NCBI GenBank assembly: GCA_026707745.1
Contig: JAPOWG010000009.1
Coordinates: 1 to 53,674 of the forward strand
DNA length: 53,674 bases
DNA from: Chloroflexota bacterium
Lineage (GTDB): Bacteria; Chloroflexota; Anaerolineae; Aggregatilineales; Phototrophicaceae
Direction: 5' to 3'
How positions within the stretch are numbered: the first letter of the stretch is position 1; every line of letters begins with the position of its first letter. The position numbers and the translations under genes were made by a program. The notes under the pieces are model-generated. The model did no database searches and had not been told where the DNA came from. It was given only the letters and a program-made list of their open reading frames with translations. Positions 43,218 to 52,522 of the stretch are shown here, one piece after another.

Positions 43218-44089
43218 TCGACTTCTCCCTTGCGCCGCCCAGAGATCGCGATGAAGAGCAGCCAGCACAGGACGATGGTCAGGTAGAGTGTGATGAGCGA
43301 GATGGAGGAGCCGTAGCCGTAATCCGTCCGCGGGAAGACCACACGCCAAATGTAGATGCCGGTGAAGCGGGTACCGGGTCCGCCGCCCGCCAGCATCCAG
43401 ACTTCATCAACCGTGCGGATCGCGTCCATGATGCGGATGAACACGGTCGTCAGCAGCACCGGCCGCAGGAAGGGCAAGGTGACATACCAGAAGACCTGCA
43501 AGCGGTTGGCGCCGTCCACCTTCGCCTGCTCAACCGGTTCCCTCGGTATCGACGACAGGCCAGCGAGCATAGTCAGCGTGACGAAGGGCGTCCAATGCCA
43601 GACGTCCATAATCACTGATGTCCACAAGGCTTGATCGGGATAGGAGCCGATCTGGTACTTGATATCGAACCAGCGGTCGAGAAAGAAAGGCACTGGGCCA
43701 AAGCCGGGAATGACGAGCAAGCGCCAGATGGCGCCCACAGCGATCGGCGCTACCATCAGGGGAAAAGTGTGAATGATGCGGAAGAACCACTTGCCGGGGA
43801 ATTTGCGCGTCAGCATCTGCGCCAGCAAAAATCCAAGGATCAATTCACTTAAAATGGCAAAAGTGGCGAATTTTAAGGTTAATTGGACCGAAGTTGTGAA
43901 ATCTTCGTCAAAAACCAAACGTCGATAATTATCGAGTCCAGAAAACCGTAAGCCTTCTTCCGCCGCAAAAATATTCCACTCATTAAAGCCCACAAACAAG
44001 ACATAAAGAAAAGGTACGAAGCCGAATACTAAGAGAATGAGTAGTGTTGGGCTGAGCAATAGCCAACCGATTCGGGGATTATTGCGCAT
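43214..44089 (-). CDS. ABC transporter permease, MalF type (minus-strand system)
   Basis: A 291-aa permease. I start it at the ATG at 44089 ([20 protein letters not shown]); an in-frame GTG at 44134 would lie inside a terminator hairpin. It has six spans, the EAA loop [20 protein letters not shown] followed by VTLPFLRP, and [18 protein letters not shown]. It overlaps the next permease by 4 nt. It is moderately AT-rich in its first 200 bases. Confidence 0.93.
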   Translation of the reverse strand: MRNNPRIGWLLLSPTLLILLVFGFVPFLYVLFVGFNEWNIFAAEEGLRFSGLDNYRRLVFDEDFTTSVQLTLKFATFAILSELILGFLLAQMLTRKFPGKWFFRIIHTFPLMVAPIAVGAIWRLLVIPGFGPVPFFLDRWFDIKYQIGSYPDQALWTSVIMDVWHWTPFVTLTMLAGLSSIPREPVEQAKVDGANRLQVFWYVTLPFLRPVLLTTVFIRIMDAIRTVDEVWMLAGGGPGTRFTGIYIWRVVFPRTDYGYGSSISLITLYLTIVLCWLLFIAISGRRKGEVE

Positions 44090-44111
44090 CTTGGCAGTCT
44101 CTAGTAGAGAA

Positions 44112-44140
44112 AACAGGGTGACAAGAGATGTCACCCTGTT
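44112..44140 (-). terminator. Hairpin between binding protein and permeases (minus strand)
   Basis: Perfect 12-bp stem AACAGGGTGACA / TGTCACCCTGTT with a 5-nt loop. On the minus strand it is followed by TTCTCTACTAG. It lies 20 nt after the solute-binding protein stop and before the permease start, and probably reduces permease expression. Confidence 0.7.
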
Positions 44141-44160
44141 TGATTGTACAGATTTACAGC

Positions 44161-45597
44161 CTACATGCCATAACCTAGGCGCGAGAGTTCTTCATCCACT
44201 GCCATAGCAGCCTGCGAAAGGGCATCCGCCGGGCTCAACTCGCCCAGGATCGCGCGTTGAATGAAGGGATCAATGACTTCGCGTACCTGAGCATGGAAGG
44301 GGAAGGGCGGCGCGCCAGCGAAGAGCGGGCCCTGTTCTTCCAGCAGCGTGTAGTAGCCGTCAACTTTGGCGTCCTGCTCGGCAATCAAGGGATCATCAAA
44401 GGTGGCGGTGTGGGTGATGCGCGCGCCCGCGGCAGCCCATTCCGCCTGCACCGACGACTGACCGATGAATTGCAGCCAGAGCAGCGTGGCTTCTTTATTC
44501 CGTGACGAATGCGGCACACCAAAGGCGCCGCCATCGTAGTAGCCGATGTAGCCTTCGCCCATCTTGGCGGCTTCGATTACGCCAGGAGCGGTGACTGGCA
44601 GGCGAACACCGACGTTGCCAGTGACGGCCGAGCGCGACTCATCGGTGGCGATCCAGGCGGCGTTCTCGCCGTAGACCCAGCCTTGCGCAGCACGGCCCGC
44701 GGCAAAGCTGGACGCGACCTCATCCCAGGTGCTGGACGTGGCTTCGGGCGGCGCAAAGGGCAGCATGCTCAACCAGAAGGTCAAAGCCTCAACAGCGGTA
44801 TCGCCATCCAGCGCGCCACCGTTGGCGCTCATTGCCGAGCCGGCATCCAGGTTGATGCCCCAGTTGTAAAGGCCGAAGGAGGGACCGATGGACTCGAGGA
44901 ATTCGTAGGTCGAGGCGGGATGCCCGGTCGTACCTTGTACTGTCGTACCCCACAGATCCATATCCATGCTTTCGCCGTAAGCAGTGAAGAATTCGGCGTT
45001 GTCGCGATATTGATCGAAATTCTCGGCCGGCGCCAGCGGATAGCCGTACGCTTCCTCGAAGGCAGCCATGATATCGGGGTCTTCGAAGAGATCCTTGCGA
45101 TAGAGGTAGACCTTCACGAAGGCTTCCATAGGCACGCCGAAGAGATCGCCATCAGCGTTTTTGAAGTAATCGGCGAAGCTGGTGAAGGCGGACTCATCGT
45201 AACCTTCATAAGCCAAATCCGGGTTGTCGGCGGCGAACTGTGTCAAATTGACCAGATACTCCTGCGCCAGGTAGGAATAGATGATATCCTGCTCGATGTA
45301 AACAAAGTCGTAGATACCCGTATTGGCTTCCATATCGTTGATCGCCTTGGAATACATCTGATCCCAAGACGTCGTCTCAAACTCGACATTGATGCCGGTG
45401 AGCTCGGTGAATTGCGCCGCTAAAACATCGGCGACGTAGTTCGAGGGCGGTGTGCTCTCGGATACACCGCGGATGGTCGCGCCCGCATACGGTGCAGCCG
45501 CATCTGCCCACCACTCGTGGTGGTCTGCCGAAACCAACGACATATTGACCAGCAGCACAAACACGACAAACATAACTGAGATAAAGAGCTTTCTCAT
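44161..45597 (-). CDS. Carbohydrate/polyol ABC solute-binding protein, GlpV-like
   Basis: A 478-aa family 1 binding protein. I use the ATG at 45597 behind GGAGAAAG; the signal peptide is [22 protein letters not shown]. The mature part has a conspicuous [20 protein letters not shown] and [20 protein letters not shown], which recall glycerol-binding GlpV proteins; the DUF2160-like gene downstream supports this. Substrate is probably a polyol, glycerol or a glycerol phosphate-like compound, but unproven. An array of 11-bp direct repeats lies upstream. Confidence 0.9.
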   Translation of the reverse strand: MRKLFISVMFVVFVLLVNMSLVSADHHEWWADAAAPYAGATIRGVSESTPPSNYVADVLAAQFTELTGINVEFETTSWDQMYSKAINDMEANTGIYDFVYIEQDIIYSYLAQEYLVNLTQFAADNPDLAYEGYDESAFTSFADYFKNADGDLFGVPMEAFVKVYLYRKDLFEDPDIMAAFEEAYGYPLAPAENFDQYRDNAEFFTAYGESMDMDLWGTTVQGTTGHPASTYEFLESIGPSFGLYNWGINLDAGSAMSANGGALDGDTAVEALTFWLSMLPFAPPEATSSTWDEVASSFAAGRAAQGWVYGENAAWIATDESRSAVTGNVGVRLPVTAPGVIEAAKMGEGYIGYYDGGAFGVPHSSRNKEATLLWLQFIGQSSVQAEWAAAGARITHTATFDDPLIAEQDAKVDGYYTLLEEQGPLFAGAPPFPFHAQVREVIDPFIQRAILGELSPADALSQAAMAVDEELSRLGYGM

Positions 45598-45662
45598 TGT
45601 CTTTCTCCATCTTCTCAACTTTCCGTCAATTAAGAATTGTAGCAATTGTTCCATTGCCAAAA

Positions 45663-45690
45663 CTGACAGAAACCTGACATAGACCTGACA
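45663..45690 (-). promoter_or_regulatory. Three 11-bp direct repeats (Pho-box-like) upstream of the binding protein
   Basis: CTGACA begins at 45663, 45674 and 45685 on the plus strand, exactly 11 bp apart; on the minus strand, the direction of the gene, it reads TGTCAG three times. An 11-bp step with a TGTCA core is the known layout of PhoB-type (OmpR-family) binding sites. A TACAAT box (45641-45636) follows 21 nt downstream toward the gene. Confidence 0.6.
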
Positions 45691-45691
45691 A

Positions 45692-47812
45692 TCACTTGGA
45701 TGTTGTGTTTACGGTGATCGTTTGACTTAAGGCGTGCACGTAATTCAGGATATGTGTTAAAGGAAAGGCATGACGTTGATACAGTGTCAACTGTGATGGA
45801 TAGTCTGCAAAGAGTTCTTCCACGTATCCCGAGGCGGTGATCATTACTACCGGAATATGCCTTAGATGCTTCGCCGATTTTATCTGCTGCAACAAATCAA
45901 TACCCTCAGTGGCCGATAGGTTGGCATCCAACAAAATGAGATCTGGACAGCGCTGATGGATTAGCTCCCATGCCCGTTTTACAGTGTATGCGCGGCTAAG
46001 ATCGCACTGATATTCACTTGACTGCAACATGCGCTCGACAAGCTGTACGAAACCACGATCGTCATCAACAACGAGAATATGATCCGCCTTGGGTAGTTCG
46101 GATAAGAACCTAGAGATATCAATAGAAGTTACCGGACGTGAAATCAAATCCATAACTTGCAATTGTTCCTTGACCCACCAGGAATCAGCAATCGAACATC
46201 GAATGATCGGGATCGAGCGATTCATAGTCATCCCGATCGCAGGGCTGCTACTAGGGACAATATTCTCAATTATTGCTATAGGGTGGAACTGATTAATCAT
46301 CTCTGTCAATTTTTTGGCATTTGAGCAATGGATCAGGTGAAACTCCTTGAGATGTTTCTGTAACAGATCTGTCACTGTGCTACCGGGATCAACGACGATG
46401 ATCGTATGTTGGTGACGGTTTGTACCAATACTAATTGGAATAGTTTCCGTAGAATGCACGGGCAAGGTAAAGGTGAAGATGGATCCAAGACCGAGTTCAG
46501 TACGTACCTGCAGCTTCCCCCCATGCGATTCGACAAATTTCCTGCTTAGCGCCAATCCCAGGCCCGTGCCCTCGTAGTTGCGGCTGAACGAATAGTCTAC
46601 CTGATAAAACTCGTCAAAGATTTTGCTAAGATTCGACTCGGAAATCCCTTTGCCAGTATCTTCGACACTAACTAATATCTCATCATTTCCGAAATGCGCC
46701 GACAGACGCACAAAACCGGAAGCCGTAAAGCGATGGGCATTGGTCAATAAATTGACAATAACTTGTCGGATGCGAGTACGGTCCACAGAAACAACCGGCA
46801 AATTCGGGTCAATATGAGTTTCAAACTCGACTGTTCCCGCTTTAAACAGCCCTCGGATTAGCTCCGCACTATCTTCGATTAATTCGCCTATTGGTGTAGG
46901 TTCCATCTGAAGAGAAAAACTCGACAATTCAAAACGCGACAAATCCAGAATATCATCAATCATTTCGAGCAAATGTCGACTATTGCGGTAAATCTGGTAA
47001 ATGTCCCTACGTAACATAGCGGGAAATTCAAAGGTGCCGTATACATTGGGGGTCAAATGCATGATCTCGGTGAATCCGAGGATAAGATTGAGAGGCGTAC
47101 GCAATTCATGACTAATGTTTGCCGCAAATTGTTCTTTTAATCGCCGCGCTTCTTCGGCGTGTTTATTGGCTAATTCAAGTTCTTTCTGTGTTCGGAGCAA
47201 TACTTGATTGGTCGTCTCTAGCACGCGGTTGTTCTTCAACAACTCGCCACGGCTCCTGATGGTTTCGTCCAGCAAATCGTTGGCCTGTTTTTGGGTAACA
47301 TCAACCCAATGTAGGGCTGTGTAAAGCGTTTCCATTGTTTTCCATATCAAGACCGCCATGACGATCAAGATCACAAAGAATTGTCCGCTATCGTAAGCAC
47401 GCTGTGTACTTATATCCAACCAGAACACTGCAAGTACAATTGGGGAAACATAGCGCCAACTGTCTCGGAATCGAAGAATAACGACAATAAACATGATCGG
47501 AATGCCGATATACATCCAGATCGCTTCTTCATTTAATGTGAGAATTAACAAAAACACCGCCACTAACGAAATAACTAAGATTTCTTTGCTCACGAATCCG
47601 TTTTTGTTCTGGTTAGAATACACATAAAAGCAAAGCACCATTTCACCAAGCAAGACTATGAAAGTCCCCGCATTGAATGTGTTGTCAATAACGGTCATCC
47701 AGCAGCCAATGGCACAGGCGGTGCCCACCAACAAAGACACATAATGCATCATCCTTAACTGCACGTATTCGATATTATCCGTCATCATATACTGAGGTTT
47801 GTTTGCATACAT
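45692..47812 (-). CDS. Hybrid sensor histidine kinase with two receiver-like domains
   Basis: A 706-aa membrane kinase. About six spans (residues 24-160) are followed by a coiled linker (170-228), HisKA with His235 (NISHELRTP), and an ATPase domain with Asn354/Asn358 ([10 protein letters not shown]), DTGKG and [10 protein letters not shown]. Residues 468-572 look like a degenerate receiver: one acidic residue in IIVVDPGS, and IIEN where the phospho-aspartate should be. The last domain (578-700) is a receiver with Asp629 (LILLDANLS) but no conserved lysine. The gene is AT-rich compared with its neighbours and lies 3 nt after the gene at 47816. Confidence 0.9.
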   Translation of the reverse strand: MYANKPQYMMTDNIEYVQLRMMHYVSLLVGTACAIGCWMTVIDNTFNAGTFIVLLGEMVLCFYVYSNQNKNGFVSKEILVISLVAVFLLILTLNEEAIWMYIGIPIMFIVVILRFRDSWRYVSPIVLAVFWLDISTQRAYDSGQFFVILIVMAVLIWKTMETLYTALHWVDVTQKQANDLLDETIRSRGELLKNNRVLETTNQVLLRTQKELELANKHAEEARRLKEQFAANISHELRTPLNLILGFTEIMHLTPNVYGTFEFPAMLRRDIYQIYRNSRHLLEMIDDILDLSRFELSSFSLQMEPTPIGELIEDSAELIRGLFKAGTVEFETHIDPNLPVVSVDRTRIRQVIVNLLTNAHRFTASGFVRLSAHFGNDEILVSVEDTGKGISESNLSKIFDEFYQVDYSFSRNYEGTGLGLALSRKFVESHGGKLQVRTELGLGSIFTFTLPVHSTETIPISIGTNRHQHTIIVVDPGSTVTDLLQKHLKEFHLIHCSNAKKLTEMINQFHPIAIIENIVPSSSPAIGMTMNRSIPIIRCSIADSWWVKEQLQVMDLISRPVTSIDISRFLSELPKADHILVVDDDRGFVQLVERMLQSSEYQCDLSRAYTVKRAWELIHQRCPDLILLDANLSATEGIDLLQQIKSAKHLRHIPVVMITASGYVEELFADYPSQLTLYQRHAFPLTHILNYVHALSQTITVNTTSK

Positions 47813-47815
47813 TAC

Positions 47816-48979
47816 TCACACCAATGCAGTTTTTCTTAACACTTCAACGAGTTGATGTTTTTGTAGTGGTTTGGAAAGCACATATTTGGCTCCTAGCGAC
47901 ATGGCGAGTTCAATATCCTTAAATACCGAGCAGATTACAATCGGTATATCCCGCAAATGTGGATCCACGCGAATACGCTGTAGCACTTCCCAACCATCCA
48001 CTTCAGGAATCATTATATCCAGCAATACTAGTTCAGGGTGAGTCTCTTTGATCAAGCGCATACCCTCCTTTCCATTTGGTGCAAAATATACTCGTACCGG
48101 ATAAGGCGTCAGATAGCGGTTCACTAATTCATACATGCCTTGGTTGTCATCAATAACGAGGATTTGCGGCGCTCCTGCCTGGAATGTCAACTGTACCACC
48201 GACATGCCTTTTTCCTCAGATAGCGCCAACTGCCATCGTAAACGTTTGATTAGTCGTTTGGTTACGTCATGTAGCTGAATTGTAGAGTTCGGATCTGCCG
48301 CCAAGTACTTGAGCGTTAGCGACACCAGTTCATGTGCCTTCGTCAGATAGATCGCAATGGTCTGCGAGGAACATTGTTGCATAACACTACTCAAAATGTT
48401 GACGATGACTTGCCGTGCGATGAGCTTGTCAGTTGTCATGACAATGTCTGATGGCTCTACATGAGTTTCGATCCCAACGTCTCTATTTCGACCGAGGATA
48501 GCAACTGCCTCTTGCGCCTTATAAAGCAGCTCGCCCATTTTGATACTTGACAGTACCAAGTTGACGTCGTCAAGTTCGTTGCTCAAGGGGTTCTGTTTTG
48601 TATCAGATGACACGGACTGTTGCAGCTTATGCCACAACATCGCTGCGATGCTAAGCTCTCCGCGTCGCAGGTAGCGGTACACTTGCCGCTCCGACACGCC
48701 TAATTCATAAGCGGTTTCCTGGATAGTCAAGCCCTCGACATAGTGCAAGTTTACGACATTATATAATCTCGAGTTTGGCGAATTGAACGTTGCTCCGGGT
48801 CCCGGGCTCAGCGACTCGATAGCTTCAATGATCGATTGTCGCAAGTTTTCAGCAGTAAGTTCTGGATTTTCGAGTACCAGAGGATGTGACTGCAAAAAAG
48901 CAAAGTCGTACAAGTGTTCAACTATCTGCTTGATTTGCTCTTTAAACTCCTCCGTGGGAACTGGAGATTTAATAGCCAT
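47816..48979 (-). CDS. Unusual regulator: sigma-4-like HTH, ATPase-like middle, C-terminal receiver
   Basis: A 387-aa signalling protein. Residues 70-108 form a helix-turn-helix like sigma factor region 4 (LHYVEGLTIQETAYELGVSE, then RQVYRYLRRGE). The middle (about 140-268) resembles a degraded histidine-kinase ATPase domain (DKLIARQVIVNILSSVMQQ) without the N-box asparagines or glycine boxes. The receiver (272-385) is intact: Asp277/Asp278, Asp321 (LLDIMIPE) and Lys370 (LSKPLQ). This order, with the output domain in front, is uncommon. It is co-transcribed with the hybrid kinase downstream. The DNA is AT-rich. Confidence 0.85.
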   Translation of the reverse strand: MAIKSPVPTEEFKEQIKQIVEHLYDFAFLQSHPLVLENPELTAENLRQSIIEAIESLSPGPGATFNSPNSRLYNVVNLHYVEGLTIQETAYELGVSERQVYRYLRRGELSIAAMLWHKLQQSVSSDTKQNPLSNELDDVNLVLSSIKMGELLYKAQEAVAILGRNRDVGIETHVEPSDIVMTTDKLIARQVIVNILSSVMQQCSSQTIAIYLTKAHELVSLTLKYLAADPNSTIQLHDVTKRLIKRLRWQLALSEEKGMSVVQLTFQAGAPQILVIDDNQGMYELVNRYLTPYPVRVYFAPNGKEGMRLIKETHPELVLLDIMIPEVDGWEVLQRIRVDPHLRDIPIVICSVFKDIELAMSLGAKYVLSKPLQKHQLVEVLRKTALV

Positions 48980-49417
48980 TTGTGCTCCTTTCCGCCGATT
49001 CTACAAAATAACACGGTTGCAGGATCAATTTCAATATCGTAGGGCAGTGTCGCAACTGCACAGGAAAACCAAAAACGACCGCTCGGCGGCGCCAGAGCGG
49101 CTTTCTCCCGTATAGCGCCGAGATAGGGAATGCTCCCTGGCTCAGTCGCCTTGTGCAAAAATGAGTTTGCGAGTTGATCTTTGATTTGACCGTTAAAGTC
49201 CGCTGCCGAGACAAGCTCGCCGGTGACCCAGGTCTATATCGCTGGTGCTGACATAATGATGTTGCCTACTAAAACTGGTTCAGAAAATGCGGCTAAATCC
49301 TGCCCGCCGAAGGTTGTCGGCTTTGAGCAAGTATATACAAAATACCGAATATTTGTTCTATTATCAAGGGTGAATTCGATTATAATCGAGTTTGAATTTG
49401 TCAGCGGAGACGCCCCG
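48980..49417. other. 438-bp intergenic region
   Basis: No gene is seen. It holds the upstream region of the regulator gene, a GCTCGGCGGC fragment like the long-repeat palindrome (about 49081), a GAAT-N4-GTTC site at 49347 resembling a LexA half-consensus box, and a perfect 14-bp palindrome at 49376 near the xylB end. It is AT-rich after 49330. Confidence 0.6.
49376..49389. promoter_or_regulatory. Perfect 14-bp palindrome TCGATTATAATCGA
   Basis: The palindrome contains TATAAT and lies 28 nt past the xylB stop. It may be an operator or a part of the xylB terminator; nothing downstream on the plus strand is an obvious gene. Confidence 0.4.
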
Positions 49418-50902
49418 CTAGAGTTCTGCGAAGGTGCCTTTCAGGGTCGGATAGAGCGACTGAAAGATGTCATAGCGCTCGGCGTAGATTGGCGCATGCT
49501 CGCCGACGGCCACACCCTCGCCGGTTTGGATCATCGCTGCACAGGCGGAGGCGACATCATCGAAAACCCCCGCGGCAACCGAGGCCAGGACCGCCGCGCC
49601 GAATGCCCCGCCTTCGGTGGTGTTGATGTTGACCAGCGGCGCGCCCAGCACGTCGGCGATAATACCCTGCCAGACCGGGCTCTTGGCGCCGCCGCCGCTA
49701 ATGCGCACTTCAAATTCCTCAGGCAATCCAACCTGGTCTACGAGCGTGAAAGAATCTTTCAAACCGTAGGCGACGCCTTCCAGCACAGCGCGGGTCATGT
49801 GCCCGCGGCTATGGCGGCTGGTGATGCCGATGAAAGCGCCGCGGGCCAGCGGGTCGGGATGCGGTGTGCGCTCGCCGGTGAGATAGGGCAAGAAGAAGAG
49901 TCCCTCGCTGCCAGCCGGGACCGCCTCGGCTTCCGCCAGCAAGCTGTCGTAATCCATAGTGGCGGCAAAAGTATCCTTGTACCATTGCAAGCTGCCGGCG
50001 GCGCTGAGCATAACGCCCATGAAGTGCCAGGTTTCTGGCACGGCGTGACAAAAGGCGTGCAAGCGACCCTCGGGCTCGTAGGCGTAGCTGCTCAGTGGGG
50101 CGAAGACCACGCCGGATGTGCCCACTGTGACGCCGATCACCTCCGGCCTGACACAGCCCATGCCGATGGCCCCCGCGGCTTGATCGCCGCCGCCGCCGAC
50201 AACCGGCGTGCCGACGCTGAGCCCGGTGGCGGCCGCGGCCGGGGCGCTGATCCGCGATGTTACCTCCGTGCCTTCATGGACGGGCGGCATCCAGGCTGCT
50301 GGGATGTCCAGCGCGTCCAAGACATCCTGCGACCAGGCGCGCTCGGCGACATTGAGCAAGGAAGTCCCGGCCGCGCCGGCTAAATCTGTCGCGTATGCGT
50401 CGGTCAACTTGTAGCGGATGTAATCTTTGGGCAGCAGCACCTGCGCCGCTTTCGCGTAGACATCCGGCTCGTTGTCGCGCACCCAGAGGATTTTGGGCGC
50501 GGTGAAGCCGGTCAGCGCCGGATTGCCGGTCAATTCCAGCAGCCGCTGCGCTCCGACGACCTCGGTCATATAGTCGCATTGCGCCTGCGTGCGCTGGTCG
50601 TTCCAGAGGATCGACGGCCGCAGCACCTGGCCTTGCGCGTCAAGCAGGACCAGACCGTGCATCTGTCCCGTCAGTCCGATGGCGCTGATGTCGTCGCCGC
50701 TCAAGCCGGATTCCGCCAGGGCGGCGCGAATGCTCTGGACGATGCCGTCCCACCAATCGGCCGGGTTCTGCTCGCTCCAGAGCGGTTGGGGCTGGCTGAT
50801 CGGCTGTGGTGTATTGGCGACGGCGATGACGCGGCCGGTTTCATTGATGATCAGCGCTTTGGCGCCGGTGGTGCTGATATCGAGTCCCATGAGGTAGGGC
50901 AT
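49418..50902 (-). CDS. xylB: Xylulokinase
   Basis: A 494-aa FGGY-family kinase phosphorylating D-xylulose to xylulose 5-phosphate. Visible are Asp8 in the first phosphate loop (GLDISTTGAK), GLTGQMHGLVLLD (76-88), LWNDQRT (99-105) and the catalytic base Asp240 in GGGGDQAAGA. GERTPHPDPLARG and ISGGGAKSPVW complete the pattern. I start it at the ATG at 50902 behind AAAGGAAA. It follows xylA with 180 nt between, so the two may share a transcript. Confidence 0.96.
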   Translation of the reverse strand: MPYLMGLDISTTGAKALIINETGRVIAVANTPQPISQPQPLWSEQNPADWWDGIVQSIRAALAESGLSGDDISAIGLTGQMHGLVLLDAQGQVLRPSILWNDQRTQAQCDYMTEVVGAQRLLELTGNPALTGFTAPKILWVRDNEPDVYAKAAQVLLPKDYIRYKLTDAYATDLAGAAGTSLLNVAERAWSQDVLDALDIPAAWMPPVHEGTEVTSRISAPAAAATGLSVGTPVVGGGGDQAAGAIGMGCVRPEVIGVTVGTSGVVFAPLSSYAYEPEGRLHAFCHAVPETWHFMGVMLSAAGSLQWYKDTFAATMDYDSLLAEAEAVPAGSEGLFFLPYLTGERTPHPDPLARGAFIGITSRHSRGHMTRAVLEGVAYGLKDSFTLVDQVGLPEEFEVRISGGGAKSPVWQGIIADVLGAPLVNINTTEGGAFGAAVLASVAAGVFDDVASACAAMIQTGEGVAVGEHAPIYAERYDIFQSLYPTLKGTFAEL

Positions 50903-51020
50903 GGTGTTTCCTTTCTGAAAGACTTGCGCGGCGCTTTGAATCTTGTGTTGTAAGAGCAACTGACCTCCTAGTGGGTGTCCACGCGCAACTGTGAGTCGCC
51001 CGATGGCGCAACGGCGATGG

Positions 51021-51035
51021 CTTGGGCGACCCAAG
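51021..51035. repeat. Small GGGCGA-like hairpin between xylA and xylB
   Basis: CTTGGG-CGA-CCCAAG, a 6-bp stem with the core GGGCGACCC as in the copy at 1403. It sits 48 nt past the xylA stop and could act as an attenuator. Confidence 0.4.
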
Positions 51036-51082
51036 AAGGCTTGCCGCTTTATTATCCCGATTGCCTAGTCTGCAAAGTAGCG

Positions 51083-52249
51083 TTAACGTATGCCCATCAA
51101 GATATCGAAGGTCAACTGATCGAGCCGCTCGTAGGGCAGGTCCCGCGCGCCCATGCCGACGCGATCAAAAGCGATCGCTTTCAGCTTGTCGGCGGCGGTT
51201 TTACTATAGCCATCCCCCAGCCAACTGTAGCTGCCATCGTCGGCATTGATCTCCCCCAGAAGGGCGTTTATTTCCGCATCGGCGTTGAACTGCGCGGCTT
51301 TTTCCTTGAAGACCAGGTACGAGCGCATGCAGCCGCGGGCGAATTCCTTGACGTCTTCGTATTGGGAGCTGCGATAGGCATGGGCGTCGAAATGACGGCT
51401 GCCGTCATAGCCGACATCTTCCAGAAAGCGCACCAGGTGGAAATTCTGCTTGAGCATCATGCTGCCGAAGCGGAAGTCTTGGTCGTAGCGGCCGAACATC
51501 TGGTCGTTGAGATCGATATGGAAAAGCTTGCCGGCATCCCAAGCTTGCGCCACGGCGTGCATGAAGTTCAAGCCCGCCATGTGCTCGTGTGCAACCTCGG
51601 GATTGACGCCGACCATGTCGGGATCATCAAGGGTGGCGATGAAACCGAGCATGCTGCCGACAGTGGGGAAGTAAATGTCGCTGCGCGGTTCGTTGGGTTT
51701 GGGTTCCAGGGCAAAACGGTAGCCGTAGCCACTGTCTTTGGAGTATTCGCACAGGAAGTTGACCGCGTCGCGCATGCGCTTGACGCCATCGGCCGGGTTC
51801 TTGGCGCTGTCGCATTCGGCGCCTTCGCGGCCGCCCCAGAAGACATAGATCTCCGCGCCGAGCTCCGCGCCCAAATCCATTGAGGTCATGGTCTTTTGCA
51901 GGGCGTAGGCGCGTACGGCCGGGTCATTGCTGGTGAAAGCGCCGTCCTTGAAAGCGGGGTCGAAGAAGAGGTTGGTGGTGGCCATAGGGCAAACGATACC
52001 GGTCGCGTCCATAGCCCGCTTGAAATCGGCAACGATGCGGTCGCGCTCGGCGGCGGTGGCGTCGATGGGCACCAGGTCGTTGTCGTGCAGGTTGACGCCC
52101 CAAGCGCCGACCTCCGCCAGCATGTGTACGATTTCCACAGGCGAAATGGTCTCGCGGGTGGGCGCGCCGAAGGGATCGCGGCCGACGTTGCCGACTGTCC
52201 ACAAGCCGAAAGTGAATTTATGTTCCGGTCGGGGAGTGTAATCCGCCAT
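51083..52249 (-). CDS. xylA: Xylose isomerase, class I
   Basis: A 388-aa enzyme of the short (Streptomyces-like) class, converting D-xylose to D-xylulose. The active-site set is complete: His55/Asp58 (NLHDND), Phe96 region ([15 protein letters not shown]), Trp138 (YVFWGGREG), Glu182/Lys184 (LEPKPNEPR), Glu218/His221 (NPEVAHEH), Asp246 (HIDLND), Asp256/Asp258 (DQDFRFG) and Asp288. The start ATG at 52249 follows AAAGGACAG. It is divergent from the JAB-like gene, with an AT-rich spacer between. Confidence 0.97.
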   Translation of the reverse strand: MADYTPRPEHKFTFGLWTVGNVGRDPFGAPTRETISPVEIVHMLAEVGAWGVNLHDNDLVPIDATAAERDRIVADFKRAMDATGIVCPMATTNLFFDPAFKDGAFTSNDPAVRAYALQKTMTSMDLGAELGAEIYVFWGGREGAECDSAKNPADGVKRMRDAVNFLCEYSKDSGYGYRFALEPKPNEPRSDIYFPTVGSMLGFIATLDDPDMVGVNPEVAHEHMAGLNFMHAVAQAWDAGKLFHIDLNDQMFGRYDQDFRFGSMMLKQNFHLVRFLEDVGYDGSRHFDAHAYRSSQYEDVKEFARGCMRSYLVFKEKAAQFNADAEINALLGEINADDGSYSWLGDGYSKTAADKLKAIAFDRVGMGARDLPYERLDQLTFDILMGIR

Positions 52250-52392
52250 TTTCGCTGTCCTTTGCTAGAGTCGATATGCTGGTGATTGTAACAAAAAGAC
52301 CCGTTGCGGGCGACAGAGTGACGGGACGTCGACAGAGGAACTGCATTCGAATGATTGTTCACATTTGAAATTTGGAAAAAGGTTGTTGATAA

Positions 52393-52408
52393 TAGAATAT
52401 ACGTTCTA
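52393..52408 (+). promoter_or_regulatory. Operator-like palindrome TAGAA-N6-TTCTA (LexA-like)
   Basis: Within it reads GAAT-ATAC-GTTC, one mismatch from the GAAC-N4-GTTC box of many LexA repressors. It lies in the shared xylA/JAB-like promoter region, just before TTGACA at 52414. A related GAAT-N4-GTTC occurs at 49347. Confidence 0.4.
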
Positions 52409-52522
52409 TACACTTGACATACAGTCATATTAGGTTAAGCGTTGCGTCGCGTGAAGTGGCTTGTGACAGGGCAAGGGCGCCCGGCGCATTCACGAACGAG
52501 TTTGATGTTCGAGGAGGACGAA

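Noticed and set aside
44090..44134. GTG start at 44134 for the MalF-type permease
   Set aside because: These 15 codons would lie inside the terminator hairpin, and the ATG at 44089 gives a normal permease N-terminus.
44509..45423. A 304-codon plus-strand frame antisense to the solute-binding protein
   Set aside because: It lies wholly inside a well-supported binding protein gene and shows no motif.
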